Source of the DNA: Roseibium sp. MMSF_3544
GTDB taxonomy: Bacteria; Pseudomonadota; Alphaproteobacteria; Rhizobiales; Stappiaceae
Length of the DNA: 43,201 bases
Direction: 5' to 3'
NCBI RefSeq assembly: GCF_030732845.1
Contig: NZ_JASHKA010000038.1
Location: 1 to 43,201 of the forward strand
Both the position numbers and the translations under genes were made by a program. Shown here in pieces: positions 15,005 to 22,653 of the stretch; within the stretch, counting starts at the first letter, position 1; every line of letters begins with the position of its first letter. The notes under the pieces were generated by a model that worked only from the letters and a program-made list of their open reading frames with translations, searched no databases and was not told the DNA's origin.

Positions 15005-16025
15005 TGGCGTCCTTGTCGGTTTTTGCGGTCTCTTCCGGCGTGCCCTCGATCACGTCCTGCACGATGTAGACCGGGCGCTGTTTGGCTTCGTTGAACAGGC
15101 GCGCAATATATTCGCCAATCATGCCGATGGACAGGAGCTGGGCGCCGGAAAAAAACAAAAGGGCAACCATCAAGGAGGCATAACCCGGCCAGTCGACGCC
15201 GTAGAATATCGTGCGGAGTGTCAGAAAGAACGCATAGGCAAATGCTGCGAGGGATATGAGCGCACCACCGTAAAACCAGACGCGCAGCGGCAGAGTTGTA
15301 AATCCGGTCAACCCGTCCAGCGCGAAGTTCCAGAGTTTCCAGTAGTTGAATTTTCCCCTGCCGGCCATGCGGGCCGGGCGTTCATAAGGGATCGCCATTG
15401 CAGGAAAGCCAACCCAGGCAAACAGGCCCTTCATGAAACGGCTTCTTTCCGGAAGCTTGAGCAACGCGTCGATGACTGCGCGATCGATCAGGCGGAAATC
15501 ACCGGCATTGGCCGGCATGTCGATATTGGCGAGCCTGTTGAACAGCTTGTAAAACATGTTGGCGGTCGAACGCTTCATCAGCGTGTCCGACGACCTGTTG
15601 ACCCTCAACCCGTAGATGACGTCATATCCGGCCTTCCAGCCGTCGAGCATCTGAAGTATGAGATCCGGCGGATCCTGAAGGTCGGCGTCGATGATGACGG
15701 CGATATCGCCCCGCGCCGCTTCCAGCCCGGCGGAGAGCGCCGCTTCCTTACCGAAATTCCGGGACAATCCAAGCAGCCGGCCGGGCAGGCCGGACTTCAG
15801 TTTTTCCGCCAGAATGTCGGCGGTCGCGTCCCGGCTGCCGTCATCAATGAACACATATTCGTAAACCAGCCCCGTCTGCTCGAGGACAGGCCGGGTTGCT
15901 TCCACAAAATGGCCGATGACTTCTTCTTCATTGAAGACGGGCACGATGACGCTCAAGACCGGAGCATCAGGTCTCGTGCTTTCCCGCCGGGAGACATAAA
16001 TCTTGGAATCAGCGGCCTTGTTCAT
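14994..16025 (-). CDS. GT2 polyprenyl-phosphate glycosyltransferase (GtrB/DPM1-like)
   Basis: A 343-residue glycosyltransferase. The GT-A domain (residues ~20-240) carries LSVIVPVFNEEEVI, the YVFIDDGSRDATADIL motif, LSRNFGKEAALSAGL and the metal/nucleotide site DADLQDPP around residue 113. Two C-terminal membrane helices (~250-272 and ~283-306) give the GtrB topology. It attaches a sugar from a nucleotide donor to undecaprenyl phosphate on the cytoplasmic face. With the overlapping gtrA and the following GT39 gene it makes a complete gtr-type cassette of the kind that modifies O-antigen or other surface glycan. The ATG at 16025 is the only ATG before the domain, has no ribosome site, and lies inside one arm of a long inverted repeat. 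Confidence 0.9.
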   Translation of the reverse strand: MNKAADSKIYVSRRESTRPDAPVLSVIVPVFNEEEVIGHFVEATRPVLEQTGLVYEYVFIDDGSRDATADILAEKLKSGLPGRLLGLSRNFGKEAALSAGLEAARGDIAVIIDADLQDPPDLILQMLDGWKAGYDVIYGLRVNRSSDTLMKRSTANMFYKLFNRLANIDMPANAGDFRLIDRAVIDALLKLPERSRFMKGLFAWVGFPAMAIPYERPARMAGRGKFNYWKLWNFALDGLTGFTTLPLRVWFYGGALISLAAFAYAFFLTLRTIFYGVDWPGYASLMVALLFFSGAQLLSIGMIGEYIARLFNEAKQRPVYIVQDVIEGTPEETAKTDKDANAG

Positions 16026-16086
16026 GAAATTGTCTGGTTCGATTTGCGCCTATGGAAGTTGGCGCAAACTGCCGTAATTTCATGAA
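16021..16086 (-). promoter_or_regulatory. Nested inverted repeat over the start of the glycosylation operon
   Basis: Outer arms TTCATGAAATT (16021-16031) and AATTTCATGAA (16076-16086) are perfect complements over 11 bases, and inner arms TTTGCGCC (16043-16050) and GGCGCAAA (16061-16068) over 8 bases with a 10-base loop. In the minus-strand mRNA this would fold into one long hairpin with the start codon inside the outer stem. Each outer arm also contains the self-complementary TTCATGAA, so it could instead be a pair of protein-binding sites 58 bases apart. A 24-codon reading frame begins at the upstream arm and overlaps the real start out of frame. Confidence 0.6.
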
Positions 16087-16091
16087 AAAGG

Positions 16092-16361
16092 CTAGGGTAC
16101 GGACACTTAAATGAAGCCGATTTGGCGGCATAAATGGCGAAATCACGCGAGGAAGCGTGTGAAGAGCGGGCTTTATGCCCGGTCAAGCGCGTTGACGCTG
16201 CGAGGTGAAGCCATTTTGCCGTCCTTCGGATTTGGCCGTTTTGGCCATCTGCTTCGTCGCGAAAGGCTTGAAAATGAACCACATTTCCTGCGCTTTCGCT
16301 CCTTGCCGCTGGTCAAAACGATCCAAACCAAATTGACTTCATTTATGTGTCCGTACCCTAG
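16092..16361 (+). mobile_element. MITE-like element, copy 3 (complete, CTAG borders)
   Basis: A complete 262-base element between CTAG borders, in the same orientation as the partial copy at the window start and opposite to the copy at 10.5 kb, with ~98% identity to the latter. Internal short stem-loops are visible, such as CGGGC-TTTAT-GCCCG and CACGC-GAGGAA-GCGTG. It lies 66 bases before the start of the glycosylation operon, so whatever drives that operon is either within this short gap or inside or beyond the element. Its right-hand CTAG is also the left border of a second, diverged element. Confidence 0.85.
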
Positions 16362-16475
16362 GGTCAGGTCCCATCAATTTCGTTGAATTGGCACTGCAAA
16401 CGGCGAAGAGCTGCGAGGAAAGCGCGACAGGCGGGCTTGCTGCCCGGTTGAGTGCTTTGGCGCATCATTGCAGTC
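16358..16475 (+). mobile_element. Truncated diverged relative of the MITE-like element
   Basis: Starting from the shared CTAG, the sequence GGTCAGGTCCCATCAATT and the next ~95 bases align with the left half of the neighbouring element at roughly 60-65%, including the GCGAGGAA segment and a hairpin that keeps the same stem but another loop (CGGGC-TTGCT-GCCCG). No matching right end was found before the next gene, so it is a fragment. The exact right limit is not clear. Confidence 0.6.
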
Positions 16476-16538
16476 GTGGCCTGGGCCGAGCCTGAGCTCG
16501 GCTTGGAGAGATCGAAACGCGTTGTCGATCTGGCATCG

Positions 16539-18329
16539 CTATTCTGCCGGCTGTTTCACCGCTTCAAGCGCTTCGTTTTCTTTCTGTTTGGTCTTGCCGA
16601 TGATTTCCTTTTGCCGTTTCGCCTTTGCGACGGCCTCCTTGGCGGAGTCGTTCAGCTTGAAAATCTCGAGATTTTCGTCCTCGGCTTCGGTAACCGGCTG
16701 AATGGCAAAGTCGCTGTAGCTGGCCTTGTTGGGGTCCTTCTGGATCCGCTTGCGCATTCTGTGGATCTTCCAGCCGTAGTGGCCGAAGCGCAGGTATTTT
16801 ACGAGGCTGTCGACTGCGAAAAGAGGATAGTGAAGCACCGCAGGCAAACGGCGGAAGCCGGGCCGGCGCTGGCGCGGATCCTTGTAACGGAAATAGCCGC
16901 ATTGCTGCGGGTGGACACCTTCGAAACGCATCGCGCCGTATATCTGAAGGCAGAGCCGCCAGACCCTGACGGGCTTGATGCCGTAGGCAGCATTTCGACG
17001 CATGAGCGTTTCGACGTGCTCGTCCGTGTAATACCAGTCCCAGATATCGTGATAGGTCTGCTGCCAGACCTCAGGGCTCATTATCGGGTGCTCACACGTG
17101 GTGTGCTCCAGATCGTACCGATTGAGATCCGGATCGAGCCAGGTTCCCGCTTCGTAGAGTTTCTGGTGATCTTCAGATCCGGGCAGCGGCGTCAGCATGG
17201 TGAATTCAAGCATGTCGACGGGAAGCTCGCGCTGGATGATTTCAATGTCCCGCTTGATGCTTTCAGGCGTGTCGTTCGGAAGACCCATGATGAAACCTGC
17301 ATAAGTCATGATGCCGGCCTCTTTCCAGAGCTGGAACATCTTCCGGTACTCGGTGATCCGGTTCTGGCCCTTCTTCATGTGGGCGAGGTTTTCCGGATTG
17401 ATGCTTTCCAGTCCGATAAAGACGTGGGTGCAGCCGGCTCGAGCGGCTTTGTCGACAAAGTTCGGAAGCCGGTGGGCGAGCGTATCGATCTGGATCAGGA
17501 AATGAATGCGGATCCCGTCCTTTTCCTTCAGTTCGATGATCCGGTCGAATATCGGTTCCCAGTTCTTGTTGCGGGCGAAATTATCATCCGTGATGAAGAA
17601 CGACGTGATGCCCTGCTCGTGATTGGCTCTGATCAGTTTTTCGATATCGTCCGCGTCCCGCCAGCGTGACTTGCGGCCTTGCACGTTGATGATCGTGCAG
17701 AAGGAACACTGGAACGGACAGCCGCGCCCCGCATCAAAGGAGGACAGACTGCCGTCATATTTCCGCACGATCGATTCCGGAAGCAAAGGCGGCACTTGTT
17801 GCTGCAGACCGGGCAGGTCGTGCATCACGTTGTAAACAGGCTTCAAGGCGTCTTCTGCGGCTTCTTTCAGCAGACTTTCAAAGTGCTCTTCGGCTTCGCC
17901 GGCAAAAAGGACCACACCCAGGTCAATAGCTTCCTGAAGATCGGCTGGAATCTCCTTGAGCATCGACAGACAGCCGGAAACATGGAAACCGCCCATCAGG
18001 ACGGTCACGTTTTCCCGCCGAAGCTGGCGGGCAATGTCGAGGGTCCTCGGGAACTGGTTGGACTGGACACCGACAAGGCAGACAATACCGCCGCCGTCTT
18101 TGGTTTTGCTGACGATCTGCCGGAGCGGGACGCGCATGGTCATTTCATCGTAGGCGTTGACCGAGATATCCGTATCTGGCCCGAGCACTTTCCGTGAGGC
18201 GCAGTCCTGTGCAATCGCATAAAGGCATGCCATGGAATTGGACGGGATCCAGGCCTTCCACCACTGCAGGACATACCCGTCGTCGTCGTAGTGGGACGGC
18301 TTGATGATCTCGATATGAAATGTACCCAT
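16539..18329 (-). CDS. B12-binding-domain radical SAM protein, substrate unknown
   Basis: A 596-residue protein. Residues ~1-180 resemble a cobalamin-binding fold (GIVCLVGVQSNQFPRT, VTVLMGGFHVSG) but lack the DxHxxG cobalt ligand, as do many members of this class. The radical SAM domain (~195-420) carries the iron-sulfur CX3CX2C motif in GRGCPFQCSFCTI and the glycine-rich SAM-binding segments (ITDDNFARNKNW, HVFIGLESINPE, GFIMGLPNDTPES). Beyond ~430 there is a Trp/Tyr-rich region and then a very basic, charged, probably helical tail (~545-596). I do not recognise a characterised orthologue; lipid or cofactor modification would be typical of the class but is not shown. It is a single gene between an element remnant and secA, and its TAG stop is close to the end of that remnant. 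Confidence 0.8.
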   Translation of the reverse strand: MGTFHIEIIKPSHYDDDGYVLQWWKAWIPSNSMACLYAIAQDCASRKVLGPDTDISVNAYDEMTMRVPLRQIVSKTKDGGGIVCLVGVQSNQFPRTLDIARQLRRENVTVLMGGFHVSGCLSMLKEIPADLQEAIDLGVVLFAGEAEEHFESLLKEAAEDALKPVYNVMHDLPGLQQQVPPLLPESIVRKYDGSLSSFDAGRGCPFQCSFCTIINVQGRKSRWRDADDIEKLIRANHEQGITSFFITDDNFARNKNWEPIFDRIIELKEKDGIRIHFLIQIDTLAHRLPNFVDKAARAGCTHVFIGLESINPENLAHMKKGQNRITEYRKMFQLWKEAGIMTYAGFIMGLPNDTPESIKRDIEIIQRELPVDMLEFTMLTPLPGSEDHQKLYEAGTWLDPDLNRYDLEHTTCEHPIMSPEVWQQTYHDIWDWYYTDEHVETLMRRNAAYGIKPVRVWRLCLQIYGAMRFEGVHPQQCGYFRYKDPRQRRPGFRRLPAVLHYPLFAVDSLVKYLRFGHYGWKIHRMRKRIQKDPNKASYSDFAIQPVTEAEDENLEIFKLNDSAKEAVAKAKRQKEIIGKTKQKENEALEAVKQPAE

Positions 18330-18527
18330 TCTGCACGGCCCTCGCTATCGCGTTTGGCGTTGCAGCTCTCCGGAGCCTGGCACTTTGAGATTTTGTTTTT
18401 TGCCCTTGCCGGGAAGCTCAACCCATCTCGTTCCGTCGGTGACGCAAGGTAATCCAAGGCTCCGGTCAACACAAGGAATCGTGCGAGATTTCGCTCGTTT
18501 GTGGACGACCCGGCGTCCGTACGAATA

Positions 18528-18556
18528 AACCCGGCGCCTGCGACAGGCACCGGGTT
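18528..18556 (-). terminator. Hairpin terminator after secA
   Basis: AACCCGG-C-GCCTG pairs with CAGGC-A-CCGGGTT around a three-base loop. Read on the minus strand it lies ~30 bases after the secA stop and is followed by a short T-containing stretch (TTTATT). Confidence 0.65.
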
Positions 18557-18586
18557 CAATGGATTTCATAGGTTTTTGGGTATGAC

Positions 18587-21361
18587 CTAGTTGAGCGCGC
18601 CGTGGCAGTGCTTGTATTTCTTGCCAGATCCGCAAGGACAAAGCTCGTTCCGGCCAACCTTGCCCCACGTGGACGGATCGTCGGGATCACGTTCACCGGG
18701 CGGCACGGCTTTGAGCGGCGCCTGGGCCACTGCCATCTCGTCTTCGCCAGTCGTCGGATTGATGTGATGCGCGTGCATTTCGGGCTCGGCCGGCATTTGT
18801 GGCGGCTGTTCCGTCACGAGTTCGACACGCAGCAGCTGGGCCGTCGTCATCTGGCGAAGCTGGGCGAGCATGGACTCAAACAGGGTAAAGGCTTCCGTCT
18901 TGTACTCCTGAAGCGGATCGCGCTGCGCATAACCGCGGAAACCGACAACCGATCTCAAATGGTCGAGATTGGAAAGGTGTTCGCGCCAAAGATTGTCCAG
19001 TGTCTGCAGCAAGATTGCCTTTTCCACCTGGCGCATAATGTCCGGCGTGTATTTGGCGACTTTCTGTGCCATCGCCTCATCGGCCGTCCGGCGCAGGCGC
19101 TCCTTGACCTCTTCCTCGGCAATGCCTTCTTCGGCAGCCCATTCCTTCACCGGAAGATCCTGGTTCAGGTATTTCTGAACCTCTTCCTGAAGGCCTTCCG
19201 TGTCCCATTGTTCCGGGTAGGCCTTTTCAGGAATGTGCGCGGCGACAAGGTCGTCGATGACGTCGTGCCGCATGTCCGTCACAGCATCCTGGATTGCTTC
19301 ACTGTCCATGAGTTCGATGCGCTGATCGAAGACCACTTTGCGCTGGTCGTTCATGACATCGTCGAACTTGAGGAGGTTCTTACGAATGTCGAAGTTCCGG
19401 GCTTCGACCTTCTGCTGGGCTTTCTCCAGAGCCTTGTTGATCCAGGGATGGATGATAGCCTCGCCTTCTTCCAGGCCGAGTTTTTGCAACATGGAATCCA
19501 TGCGCTCAGATCCGAAGATGCGCATCAGATCGTCCTGAAGGGACAGGAAGAATTTTGAGTGGCCGGGGTCGCCCTGGCGGCCGGAGCGGCCACGAAGCTG
19601 GTTGTCGATACGGCGGCTTTCGTGACGCTCCGTGCCAATCACGTAAAGACCGCCTGCGGACAATGCCTTTTCCTTGAGCTGCTCGACCTCTGCATGGATC
19701 TTTGCTTCCTTCGCAGAGCGTTCTGCACCCTCGGGCATGTCGCCGAGTTCCATGGAAATCTGCATGTCGGCGTTGCCGCCGAGCTGAATGTCGGTGCCGC
19801 GGCCGGCCATGTTGGTCGCAATCGTCACCGCGCCCGGCAATCCGGCTTGCGCGACGATAAAAGCTTCCTGCTCGTGATAGCGCGCATTCAGAACGGCGAA
19901 GATCTTGGACTTGCCGTCATTTTTCTTCTGTGCCTCGGCAAAGGCCGCAGGATCGCTGAGATCGATCTGCTTGTATCCGTGCTTCTTCAGCAGCTCGGCC
20001 AGGAATTCAGATTTTTCGATCGATGTCGTGCCGACGAGGATCGGCTGGCCGCGCTCTTTGCAGTCGTCGATCAGCTTGGCGATCGCCGTGAATTTTTCCT
20101 CAACGGTCCGGTAGACCTCATCGTCGTCGTCGATCCGCTTCACAGCGACGTTGGTCGGAATTTCGACCACTTCAAGTTTGTAGATGTCCGCGAACTCGTC
20201 TGCTTCCGTCGCTGCCGTACCGGTCATGCCGGCGAGCTTGTCATACATGCGGAAGTAGTTCTGGAACGTGATCGAGGCGAGCGTCTGGTTCTCCGGCTGA
20301 ATGCGGACTTTCTCACGCGCTTCCAGAGCCTGGTGCAGCCCTTCGGAGAAACGCCGGCCGGGCATCATGCGGCCCGTGAACTCATCGATGATAACCACTT
20401 CGCCGTTGCGCACGATGTAGTCCTTGTCGCGCTGGAACAGCTTGTGGGCCTTGAGGGCCTGTTGCAGGTGGTGGACGATGGAAACGTTTTCCACGTCGTA
20501 GAGCGAGTCCCCCTTGAGCAGATCCGCTTCGCTCAAAAGGCCTTCGAGTTTTTCGTTACCTGCTTCGGTGAAGGATGCAGACCGCTGCTTCTCGTCGAGT
20601 TCGTAGTCGTCTTCGGTCAACTGGGGAATGAACGCGTCAACGGTGTTGTAGAATTCCGAACGGTCTTCCAGCGGACCGGAGATGATGAGCGGTGTCCGGG
20701 CTTCATCGACCAGGATCGAGTCGACCTCGTCGACGATCGCGAAAGCATGGTCGCGCTGCACCATGGACGCCTTGTCGTGCTTCATGTTGTCGCGCAGATA
20801 GTCGAACCCGAACTCGTTGTTGGTGCCGTAGGTGACGTCGGCCTCGTAGGCGGCACGGCGCTCCTCGTCCGAAAGACCATGGACAATACAGCCCACGGTG
20901 AGACCGAGAAACTTGTAGACCTCGCCCATCCATTCGCTGTCGCGTTGCGCCAGATAGTCGTTCACCGTGACGACGTGGACGCCCTTGCCGGTAAGGGCAT
21001 TGAGATAAACGGGTGCCGTTGCGACGAGGGTCTTGCCTTCACCAGTCCGCATTTCCGCGATCTGACCGGAGTTCAGAACCATGCCGCCAATCAGCTGAAC
21101 ATCATAATGGCGCTGTCCGAGTGCGCGTTTGGCGGCCTCGCGCACGGTCGCAAAAGCGGGAGCAAGCAGGTCTTCAATGCTCGCGCCGTTCTTGATTTGC
21201 TCACGGAATTCATCGGTCCGGGCTCTCAGGGCTTCGTCCGAAAGTCCCTGAAGTTCCGGTTCGAGGGCATTGATCTGCTCAACCTTCGCCCTGAATGTCT
21301 TAATCTTCCGGTCGTTCGATGACCCGAAAAGCTTACGTGCTATAGCGCCAAGGCCAGCCAT
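18587..21361 (-). CDS. secA: Protein translocase ATPase SecA
   Basis: A 924-residue SecA, the ATPase that drives preproteins through SecYEG. Nucleotide-binding domain 1 starts with the Walker A MRTGEGKTL at ~103 and has the Walker B IVDEVDSILVDEART near 208; the preprotein cross-linking domain follows; nucleotide-binding domain 2 carries MAGRGTDIQLGG near 508 and RGRSGRQGDPG. The helical wing/scaffold domains follow and the C-terminus ends in the zinc- and SecB-binding motif CPCGSGKKYKHCHG. The ATG at 21361 has AGGGAAGGA upstream and gives the standard MxGLGAIARKLFGS start; a longer frame upstream is not needed. It diverges from a periplasmic foldase gene, an arrangement shared by many rhizobia, and links export to folding of exported proteins. 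No secM-like leader was seen. Confidence 0.97.
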   Translation of the reverse strand: MAGLGAIARKLFGSSNDRKIKTFRAKVEQINALEPELQGLSDEALRARTDEFREQIKNGASIEDLLAPAFATVREAAKRALGQRHYDVQLIGGMVLNSGQIAEMRTGEGKTLVATAPVYLNALTGKGVHVVTVNDYLAQRDSEWMGEVYKFLGLTVGCIVHGLSDEERRAAYEADVTYGTNNEFGFDYLRDNMKHDKASMVQRDHAFAIVDEVDSILVDEARTPLIISGPLEDRSEFYNTVDAFIPQLTEDDYELDEKQRSASFTEAGNEKLEGLLSEADLLKGDSLYDVENVSIVHHLQQALKAHKLFQRDKDYIVRNGEVVIIDEFTGRMMPGRRFSEGLHQALEAREKVRIQPENQTLASITFQNYFRMYDKLAGMTGTAATEADEFADIYKLEVVEIPTNVAVKRIDDDDEVYRTVEEKFTAIAKLIDDCKERGQPILVGTTSIEKSEFLAELLKKHGYKQIDLSDPAAFAEAQKKNDGKSKIFAVLNARYHEQEAFIVAQAGLPGAVTIATNMAGRGTDIQLGGNADMQISMELGDMPEGAERSAKEAKIHAEVEQLKEKALSAGGLYVIGTERHESRRIDNQLRGRSGRQGDPGHSKFFLSLQDDLMRIFGSERMDSMLQKLGLEEGEAIIHPWINKALEKAQQKVEARNFDIRKNLLKFDDVMNDQRKVVFDQRIELMDSEAIQDAVTDMRHDVIDDLVAAHIPEKAYPEQWDTEGLQEEVQKYLNQDLPVKEWAAEEGIAEEEVKERLRRTADEAMAQKVAKYTPDIMRQVEKAILLQTLDNLWREHLSNLDHLRSVVGFRGYAQRDPLQEYKTEAFTLFESMLAQLRQMTTAQLLRVELVTEQPPQMPAEPEMHAHHINPTTGEDEMAVAQAPLKAVPPGERDPDDPSTWGKVGRNELCPCGSGKKYKHCHGALN

Positions 21362-21639
21362 GTGGCGGTCCTTCCCTGCAGGCGGCGCTCTCTGGCAATC
21401 GGGCGCCCGCCCATGAAATCGTCTCAATTGCTGTCCACGTTGCCGCCAAGCGCAACGCGCTGGCCGGTGAACGCGGCCGTAAAGATGCTATCCCAGCCCC
21501 GGTACGGACCCGTCATGCAGGGACGCCCGACAGATAAGAGGGGCCTCTATGCTTGTCAACGCTGCTGGAATAGGCAAAGTACCCGCGCCCTCAAGAATGA
21601 GGGGACGAAAATACTGATCCTCTATGTAAAGGACTACAC

Positions 21640-22509
21640 ATGTTCCGAATTTCGATGCGCAGGCCGGTTCAGGCTGTTGCCGTTTCCCTACTGGCCATGA
21701 CGCTCGGATCCGCTTCCCTCAGCGCCCAAGAACCCGGAGATGTTGTGGCGAAAGTTGGTGATGCGGAAATCACGGAAGCCGATATCGCGTTTGCAGCTCA
21801 AGACCTTGGCCAGCAACTCCAGCGTTTCCCACCGGCTCAGTGGCGCCAGATCTTGCTTGATGTCGTCGTTGATATGGAGCTTCTCGCCCAGGCGGCACGG
21901 CAGGACGGGTTGGACCAGGATCCGGACTTCAAGAAACAGCTTGCCTTCCTGGAACTGCAGGCGCTCCGCAATGCGTACATTGCGCAGAAGATCGACGGGG
22001 CCATCTCGGACGAGGATATGCAGGCGGCCTATGACAAGGAATACGCCGATTACGAAGGCCCTGAAGAAGTCAATGCTCGTCACATTCTGGTGAGCGACAA
22101 GGCCGAAGCCGAAGCGCTGATCAAGGAACTGGACGGCGGGGCCGACTTTGTCGAGCTTGCAAAGGAAAAATCGACCGGGCCTTCCGGGCCGAACGGCGGT
22201 GATCTCGGCTATTTCGGCCAGGGCCAGATGGTCAAGCCATTTGAAGATGCGGTCTTTGCTCTCGAGCCGGGCGACTACACCAAGGAACCGGTCGAAACCC
22301 AGTTCGGTTGGCATGTCATCAAGCTGGAAGACAAGCGTCGCCAGGAAAAGCCTGCATTCGAGCAGGTCGTTGGCGAACTGCGCCAGCAGCTCATCCGTGA
22401 GAAATATGAAGCCAAGATGGCGGAACTCAAGGATGCGATCGCCGTTGAGGTGCTGGACGACACGCTGAAATTGCCGGGCGAAGAAGAAGAAGCCGAGCAG
22501 GCCCAGTAA
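21640..22509 (+). CDS. Periplasmic PpiC-type peptidyl-prolyl isomerase / foldase
   Basis: A 289-residue exported parvulin. The first ~29 residues (RRPVQAVAVSLLAMTLGSASLSAQ) are a Sec signal peptide. Residues ~35-125 form a SurA/PrsA-like N-terminal chaperone region rich in Gln and hydrophobics. The parvulin domain follows at ~140-240 with EVNARHILVSDKAEAEAL, GGDLGYFGQGQMVKPFEDAVFAL and the closing TQFGWHVIKLED, all hallmark segments. The C-terminal helix is acidic. AAAGGAC six bases before the ATG supports the start. Being divergent from secA, it probably assists folding of newly translocated proteins, including outer membrane proteins. A strong terminator follows. Confidence 0.92.
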   Translation: MFRISMRRPVQAVAVSLLAMTLGSASLSAQEPGDVVAKVGDAEITEADIAFAAQDLGQQLQRFPPAQWRQILLDVVVDMELLAQAARQDGLDQDPDFKKQLAFLELQALRNAYIAQKIDGAISDEDMQAAYDKEYADYEGPEEVNARHILVSDKAEAEALIKELDGGADFVELAKEKSTGPSGPNGGDLGYFGQGQMVKPFEDAVFALEPGDYTKEPVETQFGWHVIKLEDKRRQEKPAFEQVVGELRQQLIREKYEAKMAELKDAIAVEVLDDTLKLPGEEEEAEQAQ

Positions 22510-22530
22510 AGTTCTCCGAACAAAAACAAG

Positions 22531-22559
22531 ACCCGGAAGGTTCTCCTGCCGGGTTTTTT
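22531..22559 (+). terminator. Intrinsic terminator after the foldase gene
   Basis: ACCCGG (22531-22536) pairs with CCGGGT (22549-22554) around a 12-base loop and is followed by TTTTT. Confidence 0.85.
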
Positions 22560-22653
22560 GCCGCCTGTTTCAGAGGGCCCTTGAAAAAACTTGCGCTTGA
22601 ATGAAGCGCTCTCTAAGGACAGCGGAAAAGCTCAAACAACCGGGAGCGCTGCC

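Noticed and set aside
19559..21322. Very long open frame opposite secA
   Set aside because: It is an antisense shadow of secA, typical in GC-rich genes; the secA motifs on the other strand are unambiguous.
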